Both the position numbers and the translations under genes were made by a program. The notes under the pieces are model-generated. The model was not told the origin of the DNA. It did not search any database and saw nothing but the letters and a program-made list of their open reading frames with translations. This document shows, piece by piece, positions 1 through 7,201 of a DNA stretch of 10,401 nt. Numbering within the stretch: the stretch's first letter is position 1; every line of letters starts with the position of its first letter. This stretch comes from Spartobacteria bacterium (GTDB lineage Bacteria > Verrucomicrobiota > Verrucomicrobiia > Chthoniobacterales > Chthoniobacteraceae), in NCBI GenBank assembly GCA_025355595.1, contig JANXZI010000193.1, forward strand, positions 1 to 10,401, in the 5' to 3' direction.

Positions 1-3000
1 GCGAGCGAAAAGTAGGCGAGCAGCACATCGTGAACGTCCGGGTATTCCGCCCACAGGCCGAGCAGATGATCGGCGGCGCCGATGAAGTCACCCTGCGCAC
101 GCAGTGCCGCGCTCACCCGCGCATCGCGCACGAAACTGCTCTCGATCGTCGCGCGATCCACAAACCACGAGCGCTCGAATTCCCCGATCTCCCGGTACGC
201 CGCGGCCACGCGCAAAATCTTGTCATACGGGATCACGAGATCCGCGTGGCGCTCGCTGAGCGTCTCGAAAAGTTCCACCACGCGCCGTGCATCCGTCTTC
301 GGCTGTGCGGTGTGAATCCACAGCAGCATCCGCGCAATGTCGCGCTCGAAGCGCTTGCGTGCCTCGGCGTCGGCGTGCAGCGCGTCGAGATGCACGCGCG
401 CCTCGGCCAGCGCGTTTTCCTCGAAGAGCTTCGTCGCGAGTTCGAACCGCTCCTCGCGGTTCATCACGTACGCATCCGGGCTGCGCGCGCCGGGCGCGAG
501 CACCGTGAGCACCGTGTCCTTGCCGAAGCGCACGCGCTCCGGGCGGCACGCATCGCGCAGGATCGTCGGCGGCACGCGCCACCCGCCGGGATGATGCGCG
601 AGCAGCGAGTAGCTCACCGTCCCGATCTCGCCCGGCGTGAACCACAGCCGCAGCCCCGACGAAGTGCGCTCCATCCGCGCGTGATTCGACTTCAGCGATC
701 CCTCGACGATGAAAAATCCCGCGGGCACCGGCTCCTCGATCATCACGTAACTTGCGGACACTGGATCGGGATTCTTGATTTCGATCTCCACGCGGACGAT
801 CTGCCCGTGCTCTGCGACCTTCACCGGCGAAGTGCTCTCGGCTTTCAGCAGCGTGTCGCGGTGCCGCAGCGTGTCGTGCAAATATGAGCGCTTCACGATC
901 TGCGGGAGCGCCGCCGCCGGCTCAGGTTGCTTCTCCGTCGTGGCCAGGAGCGAGGCATGAAAAAATGGATGCGCTTTTCCAGCAGTGACCTTCATCGCGA
1001 TCTCGTTCGCGCCCTCGGCGAGCAGATTCTCCGGCACGAAAATGGACGGGCTCGCACCAAGATCCGCAGCCGAGATTTTCCGCCACGGCTTTCCGTTCAC
1101 GGTCAGTTCCCCCTCGAAATCGCCAGCCTCCATCGCATCCGGCTGCGTGCTGAAAAGCTCGGCGAGCGCCGCCGCCCACAGCCCTTGCAGCGGACTTTGC
1201 GAACCGAGCTGCACGCCAGATTCGCGCAGCAGATGCGACGCGGCGGCGGCGCACAGCGGCGACTTCGGGCTGCCCTTTGCCAGCGACCACAGCGCGATCG
1301 CGGTGATGTCATCCGCCTGACTGAGTCGCGCCACGAGCGTGCTGCCCTTCCAGTGGATCGGCTCGCCCGCGTTCGCCGCGCGGCTCGCTTTCTTCGCGAG
1401 CGTATCGAGGATCTCACGCGCCTCGCCTTCGCGCTCCATACGCAGAAAGGCACCCGCGAGAAATGCGAGTGCCGGTTCGTTCAGCGTCGCGCGATCACGA
1501 TAGAGGCGGTTCGCCACGGAAAAATCCGCGTCTTTTTCCAGCGCGAGCGCATGCAGGATCAGCGCGGCTTTTTCCGGCTCTCCCGGCGGAATAATCGCGA
1601 GCGCGGCCTTGAGATACTTCACGCCGCTCTTGATCGCATCCTCGCTGATGAAAAAGCCGAGCGCTCCCGCCTCGCGCAGACCCCAGAGGCTGAGGCTCGT
1701 CACGACAGAGTCCCGCTCCCAATCCACGCTCTGCCATGTCCAGCCGCCGTCGCGCTGCGTGAGTTGAAGCTCGCCGACAAGCTGGCGGATACGCTCCTCC
1801 AGGATGGCCTGCTGCACCCGCGGCATCCTGCCCGCGCGGCCAACTCTCAGCGCGGAAACCGTCGAGAGCAGGGAACTCGCGGCGGTCTGCGGCGCAGGCT
1901 CAAACCCTGCGACGACGGGCTGGCGCTGCATCGCCATGTCGAACAGCAAATCCGCCACGCGGAAATGCACCGAGGCGAGCCGCCGCTGGCTGAGCGCCTT
2001 TGAGCCGGCGGGCAGAGCGAGCGTGAACTTCGCCGACTCGGACAGCATCCCGCCTGCGTTCACGACCTGCGCAATCCCCAGCGGAATGACGGGCAGCGTC
2101 GTGGTGGCGTCCGCTTTCAATTGTGCGATGCGCCCGTCCGCCGTCCACTTCATCGTGACGATGCCGCGCGGTATGATGACGGGCTCGAACAGCACCGGAA
2201 CCGCACGGCCAGGCTGGAGCTTCACCACCTTCTCAAAACGCTTCGGGCCACCGGGAAGCTCGATCGTTGCGCTCACCGTCGCCTCGCCTGCCGCGCTTTC
2301 GAGCAGATGCGCGATCACTTCTGGCTGCCACGTGTCGCCCTCGCGCAAAACGGCGGGCGAACGCATCTCGATGAAGAAGTTCTTTCGTGTGATCAGCGGC
2401 TTCTCCGTCGCACCCGCGAGCGTGTTCACCGTGCAGCCCTTCGCCGACAGCCGCCACGCACCGGGTTGCGCGGGCACCGTGATTTTCAGCGAAGCATTGC
2501 CCGCTGCATCGGTGACGATCGGGAAATGCCACTGCGCGTCGGGGGCGATGAATCCGTCCGGCTGTAGTTGAGCGCCATCTGCGTTCTGGAGAATCTGCGA
2601 CGCAGCGGAATCATTGGAGTTCGCGCGCGCGGACTCATCGCCGGTAAACGCGAAATCACTGAAGTTCAGTGTGCCTTGGTTGGTGAACATACCGCCGTTG
2701 AAAGCGTTCGCACCGGTGCGTCCGGTGTAAGTATTCACGCCGCTGAGAATCAGAGTGCCACCATTCGTGGTCGTTTGCCCCGTGAACATATTCCCACCGT
2801 TCAGCGTCAGCATTTGCTGGCCGCCCTGTTGATAGACCTGCGTCTCCTGCTGTTCGAGCTGGCGGATGCGTTCCACATGATTGACCGCCGCGAGGGATTG
2901 TGAACTGCGGCCATCCTTCACCGGCTGAATCTGGCGCGATCGCGCCTGCAGGCCGAACGCGGCGCTGGCTCCGAAGCGATACGATGAGCCACGGCGCGCG

Positions 3001-6000
3001 CCTTTGCTGAAGAAGTCCGCGATGTTCTCGCACGTCTCAGGATGCCGCGCGAAGAGCGACTGGCTCGCGAGTGCGACGCTCAACTGCGCCTGCACCGGAT
3101 GGCCCGCCTGATCGGTGGCGGTCAGTTTGATCTCCGCCTCGCTGCCCGGCGGGAGCGCTTCCGCCGGAGGTGTGAGCGTGAGCTTTAACTGACGTCGCAC
3201 ATGGAAACTTTCCCGGGCGCGGTGCAGTTCACGGCCATCAAGAAACGCCACGGTGACATCGAAGCCCGGCCAGTGCCCCGCGCCCACCTTCAGTGCGAGC
3301 GGATGGTGTCCAGCCTTCAGTGCCACCACGCGATGCTCGATGATGTCCTCGCCCGCGATGGTCACCAGCGCGAGTGGCGCGGCGAGCCGGGAGTGGGCGC
3401 GCACCGTGAGCGCCGCGCCTTCATCCACGATCAGGTCATCCGCCAGCAGACGGAGCTTCACCGGATCATCCGGGCCCGAGCACGCCAGTGCGGCGGCGAT
3501 GCTCGCGGGATTGCCCCGCGCGTCTTTTGCTTCGAGCAGGAGGCTGTGCTGGCCGCCCTTGGGCAAGGTGAACGTGGCCTCACCGATGCCCGTTTTCCCA
3601 TCGGTCTTCACTTCGATTTCCGTGACCTTCAGCGGCGCTTTGGCGGCGGCGATGTAGGGCAGGCCCGGCAGGCCCGCGAGCACGGCATTGGATTCCATCG
3701 CCTCGATGCGCGACACCGTGAGCTTTGCGCTCTGCTCCATCGGCTTGCCATCCGCGGAGACGCACTTCACGCGCACCGTGGCGGCTTCCCCGGCGATGGT
3801 GACTCCCGGCACCCGCTCCCAAGACAACTGAATGCCTGCGGTGCGCAATGGCACTGCGGCGTGGGCGTCCACATTTTGCAAAGGCAGCGTGGCGCGGAAC
3901 ATGAGCACCTGCCCCGGCTGAAAGCCGCCCGTGTCCTGCGTGAATGCGAAGACGCCGTCCTCGTCCGTCTTGCCCTCCAGCAGGCGACCGTCGGGCATGT
4001 GAAGCCGCACGACTTCATCCCGCGCGACCGAGCCCCAGGAGTGGCGCACGCGCACGGTGCCGGTGACGGCATCGCCGCGAAAGACGATGGCGGGATCGGT
4101 TTTCACCTCGACGAGCACGTCGGGCAAAAGGAACTCCTCCACGCGGAAGCTGCCGAAGTGTTTCTCCGTTCCTTGCATCGCCATGGCCGTCACGAGGTAA
4201 TCATCCGGCGGCGTGCCTGGCGGCAGAATCGCGCTGCCGCTGAAGGAGCCATAGGCATCCAATTTCTGATGCGTCTCCTGGATCACGCGGTCGTTTCGCG
4301 AGATCACGCGCACGAGGTATTCGCGGCCCTCGGGCACAAAATAAGCGCCGTCCTTCACATCGCGGATGATGCCCCGGAAGTGCAGCGTCTCGCCCGCCCG
4401 GTAGGTGCTGCGGTCGGTGTAAATGTAGCCGCGCCGCGTGAGCGCGACCGCCCCGGGATTCGTGCCGCCGGTCATCTCCTGCGTCATGCCGCGAAGGTCC
4501 AGGCGCTGCATGGCTTCACCCTGCGGAGTGCGCAGATGAATGCAGAGATCGGCGGCCTCGCGGATCACCGCGCCTTTCAACCGGAACACGCCGTCCGCGC
4601 CCGTCCGGCCCTGGCCGATCAGTTGCTTGCCATTGCTGATGAGCACCTCGGCGTCCGCGACCGGCTGATTCGTGAGACGATTCTGCGCGAAGATGATCGC
4701 CTCCTTCCACGCGCTCTCGACGATGACATCCACATCGGATCGAATGACGACCGTGGACGCCTGCCAGTCCTCGCCCTCGACGCGCACGATTTTCACGCCG
4801 AGATCCGCACCGTCGAAGGGAATCTCGATGTCCTGCTCGATCGCCTTCAGCCGCGCGTAGCCGGCGACGGGGACTTCAAAAGTTTTGTCCGGCTGGATGA
4901 GATCAATGTCGAGCGAGCCGATGCCCTCGTCTCCGTCGAGCCGATGCCGGCTGCGGAAAAAATCCTCCATGCTCAATTTGAAAACCGACACGCGCAGCTT
5001 CTCGATGTTGCGCACGCTCACATGCACGGAGGGCTTTTCGTTGCTGCGGAAAACGCGCTCCGTCGAAAGCGCGAGCGATTTCTGCGGGAGCAGTGCGGCG
5101 CGTTCCTGCGCGAGCTTGGTCCAGCCGCCCCACGTCAGCCGTTTGAATGTCGCCAGCCCGTCCTCGTAGCGCTCCAGCGATCCTGTCTGCAGCACGGCAG
5201 TGCGATACATCGCGAGCGACGCCTCCTCGGACGCGGGATACTTGCTCGCGAGCTTCGCCCATTCCGCCACAGCCTTCTCGTGCTGCGCGCGCACCTGCGC
5301 GGCGGGAGCCTTCGCGTTTTCGAGCTGCTGCGCCTTCGCAAAGGCGAACTGTCCCGCGAGGAACAGGAGCTGCGGCGCGCGCGGATCGAGCGGATACTTC
5401 GCGGTGAATTCGTCGAACCGTTTGCGCGCGGAGTCCTCGTCATTCGCCGCCACGGGCTCGAGGCAGAGCTGGAATTCCGCATCAATGATCCGCGACTGCG
5501 CCTGCTGCCAGAGCGGGCCGTTCGGATGCTTCGTCGTGTATTCGCGCCACTGTGCGATGGCGTGCGGGTACTGCTTCAGCGCAAAGCGCAGGCTGCCGAT
5601 CGCAAAGAACGCCTCCTGCTGCCAGTCCGCGAGCCGCTCCGCCGCGGGGCGTTTGTCGCGCAGCAAAAGATCCGGCGCAGGCGCAGTCCACGCGGGCTCT
5701 TTCAAAAACAGATCGTAAGCGGCGATGGCCTCCTCGTTTTTCCCCTGCGCAGCGATCACGCCCGCCAGCGTGTGCGCGGCCTCGGCCGCGCGCGGGTGCT
5801 TCGGGTGACTCTTCAGGAATGCCCGCAGCGCCTCGGCATGGCGCACGGGATTGCCGTCGGCGAGCCGCACCACTTCCATGATCGGCTGCGCGCTCTCACC
5901 GCCCTGTTCCGCATCGCTGCCCCCTCTTGCTCCCCTCACTCCCCCTTCCCCCCTGTTTCCGCTGGGAGCATTGATTCCGCTCTCGCCCTCCCTGGCTTGC

Positions 6001-6986
6001 GCTCCACGCTGCTGCTGCCCCGCTGGCCGCAACACATGGACGGCTCCATACGTTCTGCACTCGAGCCATTCCACATCGCCCGCATCCGGCGTGCTGCCCG
6101 CGGGCAATGGCTTTGCCTTCCACAGCGCGAGCAGCTCCTGCGCGTACTGCCGCGCAGCGGGCCGCTGGTTTTGATTGAGCGCATTCTCTGCCAGCATCAC
6201 GCGCATCTCCCAGCGATGGCGGCCCGCGACGGCCTTTGCATTTTTCTGCCCGCGGCTGCGCTCGACGCTGCCGACCGCACCCGTCCAGTCAGGATCAAAC
6301 TCCTTCAAATACGCGATGCACGCCGCAGCCAGTTCCGTCGCGCGCCCGATGTCGCGCAGGATCTCCGCGCGGTGATGCTGCAATTCCTCACGCAGCACCG
6401 GCCCCGTCTCGATCTCCAGCGCGCTCCGGTAAAGTGCGAGGGCCTTCACGCGGTTCGCGTGCAGCGGCGGCTGGCCGGGCAGCGGTTCCTTCGTGAGTTC
6501 CGCGGCAAATGCCGCCAGCACACCCGCGAGCTTTTCCTTCCGCGTCACGGAGAAAAGCCGCGTCGCCTCCGCGCTGTAGATCGCCTCGGCTTCCTCATGC
6601 CGGCGCAGTTCGATGAGACACTGCGCCTTCAGAAAAATCGCCTTCCGATGCCATGCCGAATCCGCGGGCACGGCGTCGCATTCCACGATCGCCGCCTCGT
6701 GCTGCTTCGCGCGGTGCCGCGCGAGCGCGCGCAGGTAGCGGGCAAATGCCGGATCCGGCGCAGCCGCGAGCACGTCATCGGTGAGTTTTGCGACCGCCGC
6801 CGCGTAGTGGTGTGACTGCATGAGGCCCTCCGCTTCATCGAGCGACGTAGGCGCGAGCACGCTCGGAACGGTGAACACGATGTTGCGGGGTCGCGCCGGT
6901 ACTTTCGTTTCCTCGGCAGCGCCGCCACGGCACGGCAACAGGATCAAGGCAGTGAAGACACTCAAGGACACAAATGATGGGCGCAT
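1..6986 (-). CDS. Large exported alpha-2-macroglobulin family protein with TPR-like arms (3' end beyond window)
   Basis: One frame stays open for 2328 codons from an ATG at 6986 to the left edge. The start is chosen because a signal peptide follows at once (residues 1-24, hydrophobic LSVFTALILL, likely cleavage near GGAA/EE). Order of parts: helical, TPR-like repeats about 40-630; macroglobulin-type beta domains from about 635; MG2 signature YIYTDRSTYRAGE at 854-866; bait-region domain from about 1268; MG7-type A2M domain with W1486 and W1511 (GAWRLSAKG); thioester-type alpha-toroid about 1650-1950 with GGWTWQ at 1747; MG10-like domain about 2032-2165 (EEPVPAGFFIVEGSL); helical tail from 2175. 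Known family members trap or block proteases in the periplasm or at the cell surface. Odd points are a missing thioester cysteine, PATR-like repeats in the bait position, and a low-complexity linker at 321-366. No Shine-Dalgarno is visible upstream. No pbpC, a frequent partner of bacterial macroglobulins, is in view, but the downstream side is cut. Family assignment is firm; the physiological role is inferred. Confidence 0.93.
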   Translation of the reverse strand, partial: MRPSFVSLSVFTALILLPCRGGAAEETKVPARPRNIVFTVPSVLAPTSLDEAEGLMQSHHYAAAVAKLTDDVLAAAPDPAFARYLRALARHRAKQHEAAIVECDAVPADSAWHRKAIFLKAQCLIELRRHEEAEAIYSAEATRLFSVTRKEKLAGVLAAFAAELTKEPLPGQPPLHANRVKALALYRSALEIETGPVLREELQHHRAEILRDIGRATELAAACIAYLKEFDPDWTGAVGSVERSRGQKNAKAVAGRHRWEMRVMLAENALNQNQRPAARQYAQELLALWKAKPLPAGSTPDAGDVEWLECRTYGAVHVLRPAGQQQRGAQAREGESGINAPSGNRGEGGVRGARGGSDAEQGGESAQPIMEVVRLADGNPVRHAEALRAFLKSHPKHPRAAEAAHTLAGVIAAQGKNEEAIAAYDLFLKEPAWTAPAPDLLLRDKRPAAERLADWQQEAFFAIGSLRFALKQYPHAIAQWREYTTKHPNGPLWQQAQSRIIDAEFQLCLEPVAANDEDSARKRFDEFTAKYPLDPRAPQLLFLAGQFAFAKAQQLENAKAPAAQVRAQHEKAVAEWAKLASKYPASEEASLAMYRTAVLQTGSLERYEDGLATFKRLTWGGWTKLAQERAALLPQKSLALSTERVFRSNEKPSVHVSVRNIEKLRVSVFKLSMEDFFRSRHRLDGDEGIGSLDIDLIQPDKTFEVPVAGYARLKAIEQDIEIPFDGADLGVKIVRVEGEDWQASTVVIRSDVDVIVESAWKEAIIFAQNRLTNQPVADAEVLISNGKQLIGQGRTGADGVFRLKGAVIREAADLCIHLRTPQGEAMQRLDLRGMTQEMTGGTNPGAVALTRRGYIYTDRSTYRAGETLHFRGIIRDVKDGAYFVPEGREYLVRVISRNDRVIQETHQKLDAYGSFSGSAILPPGTPPDDYLVTAMAMQGTEKHFGSFRVEEFLLPDVLVEVKTDPAIVFRGDAVTGTVRVRHSWGSVARDEVVRLHMPDGRLLEGKTDEDGVFAFTQDTGGFQPGQVLMFRATLPLQNVDAHAAVPLRTAGIQLSWERVPGVTIAGEAATVRVKCVSADGKPMEQSAKLTVSRIEAMESNAVLAGLPGLPYIAAAKAPLKVTEIEVKTDGKTGIGEATFTLPKGGQHSLLLEAKDARGNPASIAAALACSGPDDPVKLRLLADDLIVDEGAALTVRAHSRLAAPLALVTIAGEDIIEHRVVALKAGHHPLALKVGAGHWPGFDVTVAFLDGRELHRARESFHVRRQLKLTLTPPAEALPPGSEAEIKLTATDQAGHPVQAQLSVALASQSLFARHPETCENIADFFSKGARRGSSYRFGASAAFGLQARSRQIQPVKDGRSSQSLAAVNHVERIRQLEQQETQVYQQGGQQMLTLNGGNMFTGQTTTNGGTLILSGVNTYTGRTGANAFNGGMFTNQGTLNFSDFAFTGDESARANSNDSAASQILQNADGAQLQPDGFIAPDAQWHFPIVTDAAGNASLKITVPAQPGAWRLSAKGCTVNTLAGATEKPLITRKNFFIEMRSPAVLREGDTWQPEVIAHLLESAAGEATVSATIELPGGPKRFEKVVKLQPGRAVPVLFEPVIIPRGIVTMKWTADGRIAQLKADATTTLPVIPLGIAQVVNAGGMLSESAKFTLALPAGSKALSQRRLASVHFRVADLLFDMAMQRQPVVAGFEPAPQTAASSLLSTVSALRVGRAGRMPRVQQAILEERIRQLVGELQLTQRDGGWTWQSVDWERDSVVTSLSLWGLREAGALGFFISEDAIKSGVKYLKAALAIIPPGEPEKAALILHALALEKDADFSVANRLYRDRATLNEPALAFLAGAFLRMEREGEAREILDTLAKKASRAANAGEPIHWKGSTLVARLSQADDITAIALWSLAKGSPKSPLCAAAASHLLRESGVQLGSQSPLQGLWAAALAELFSTQPDAMEAGDFEGELTVNGKPWRKISAADLGASPSIFVPENLLAEGANEIAMKVTAGKAHPFFHASLLATTEKQPEPAAALPQIVKRSYLHDTLRHRDTLLKAESTSPVKVAEHGQIVRVEIEIKNPDPVSASYVMIEEPVPAGFFIVEGSLKSNHARMERTSSGLRLWFTPGEIGTVSYSLLAHHPGGWRVPPTILRDACRPERVRFGKDTVLTVLAPGARSPDAYVMNREERFELATKLFEENALAEARVHLDALHADAEARKRFERDIARMLLWIHTAQPKTDARRVVELFETLSERHADLVIPYDKILRVAAAYREIGEFERSWFVDRATIESSFVRDARVSAALRAQGDFIGAADHLLGLWAEYPDVHDVLLAYFSL
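1887..1898 (-). other. Degenerate thioester site of the macroglobulin
   Basis: The alpha-toroid domain should begin with a C-x-E-Q-T thioester motif followed by an A-S-x-L-L-like helix. Residues 1697-1704 read P-A-P-Q-T-A-A-S and are followed by S-L-L, so the Gln-Thr and the following helix are kept while both Cys and Glu are replaced by Pro. No other Cys is nearby. The protein therefore cannot form the internal Cys-Gln thioester that covalently captures proteases. Some bacterial macroglobulins (YfaS-type) also lack it. The alignment was made by eye. Confidence 0.7.
2640..2810 (-). repeat. PATR-like (autotransporter-associated beta-strand) triple motif in the bait region
   Basis: Residues 1393-1449 of the macroglobulin contain three related strands: LTLNGGNMFTG (1393), LILSGVNTYTG (1412) and LNFSDFAFTG (1440). 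They are separated by Gly/Asn/Thr-rich turns, including NGGT just before the second copy. The pattern G-G-T-L-x-L-S-G-x-N-T-Y-T-G is the hallmark of the autotransporter-associated beta-strand repeat (TIGR02601/PATR), normally found in passenger domains of surface proteins. Here it lies after the first part of the bait-region domain and before the MG7-type domain that resumes at about W1486. The DNA at 2641-2820 is about 54% GC by hand count, against about 67% in a nearby 60-base sample, and uses AAT, GGT and ACT codons that are scarcer elsewhere in the gene. A glutamine-rich, probably helical stretch (1371-1391) precedes it. Repeat identity is strong for the middle copy and weaker for the outer two. 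Confidence 0.75.
5889..6026 (-). other. Low-complexity Gly/Arg/Gln-rich linker inside the N-terminal helical region
   Basis: Residues 321-366 of the macroglobulin (start PAGQQQRGAQAREGE, later GGVRGARGGSDAEQGGE) interrupt the TPR-like helices with a disordered-looking stretch. The coding strand is strongly purine-rich for about 70 bases. It uses AGG, AGA, GGG and GGA codons, whereas the rest of the gene prefers CGC, CGG and GGC. It is in frame, so the protein is not broken. It may be an inserted non-coding or repeat sequence that happened to stay open, or simply a flexible linker. Confidence 0.55.
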
Positions 6987-7201
6987 GGGGTTTGTTTGCG
7001 CAGACGGTAGCGACCGCGGGACGCGAGTCGAGCAAAGCGCGGTGGAACGCGACCTCCGGGCGCGTTTCCCGCCCGCCACTTGCAGCCGTCCGCCGAGGCG
7101 TACCCGGAGGTCACGCTCCACCGCGCTTTCGAATCCGACTTCCGGTTCACACTCTAAGACCGGCAGCCACGGGCGGTCGTTTCCACGCAGTCACCCGCAT
7201 C
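6987..7201. promoter_or_regulatory. Divergent intergenic region between the macroglobulin and PSCyt1-DUF1549 genes
   Basis: This 215-base gap separates two genes transcribed away from each other, so it must contain or overlap promoters for both. I could not find a convincing -35/-10 pair. The best candidate for the plus-strand gene is a weak TCTAAG at 7153-7158 with no good -35 partner. Neither start codon has a Shine-Dalgarno-like sequence. About half of the gap is occupied by a large imperfect palindrome. Confidence 0.5.
7026..7140. repeat. Large imperfect palindromic element (27-bp arms)
   Basis: Arms at 7034-7060 and 7103-7129 are reverse complements at 25 of 27 positions (left arm AAAGCGCGGTGGAACGCGAC then CTCCGGG). 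The loop is 42 bases. Short outer matches AGTCG (7026-7030) and CGACT (7136-7140) extend the symmetry. The left arm can also fold alone: GGAACGCG at 7044-7051 pairs with CGCGTTTCC at 7061-7069, with one bulged T. The nested-hairpin design resembles REP- or MITE-type dispersed palindromes. No open frame or transposase is associated. The repeat is directly visible; whether it is dispersed or regulatory is not known. Confidence 0.85.

Noticed and set aside
30..2571. Several plus-strand frames (for example 30-887, 927-2003 and 1804-2571)
   Set aside because: They are antisense shadows of the macroglobulin C-terminal half, with Arg/Ala/Ser-rich composition and no family signature. The minus strand is continuously coding with clear domains.
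2640..2810. A separate autotransporter gene or pseudogene remnant
   Set aside because: The PATR-like motifs are in the same uninterrupted frame as the macroglobulin domains on both sides, and no beta-barrel domain is present.
3201..6815. A 1204-codon open frame on the plus strand
   Set aside because: It is exactly antisense to the macroglobulin gene, is rich in Arg/His with no recognisable domain or signal, and is explained by high-GC third-position bias of the opposite strand.
6927..6986. Lipoprotein signal in the macroglobulin (Cys after LILLP)
   Set aside because: Pro directly before the Cys does not fit a lipobox ([LVI][ASTVI][GAS]C). A signal peptidase I site near GGAA is more likely.
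7034..7129. Rho-independent terminator
   Set aside because: The structure lies between two divergent 5' ends, has a 42-base loop and no T-run after either arm, so a terminator role is unlikely.
6974..7201. ATG at 6974 as the start of the PSCyt1 gene
   Set aside because: It would overlap the start of the opposing macroglobulin gene, translate through the palindrome, and put about 76 Arg/Pro-rich residues ahead of a clear signal peptide. The GTG at 7202 fits better, though this is not proven.
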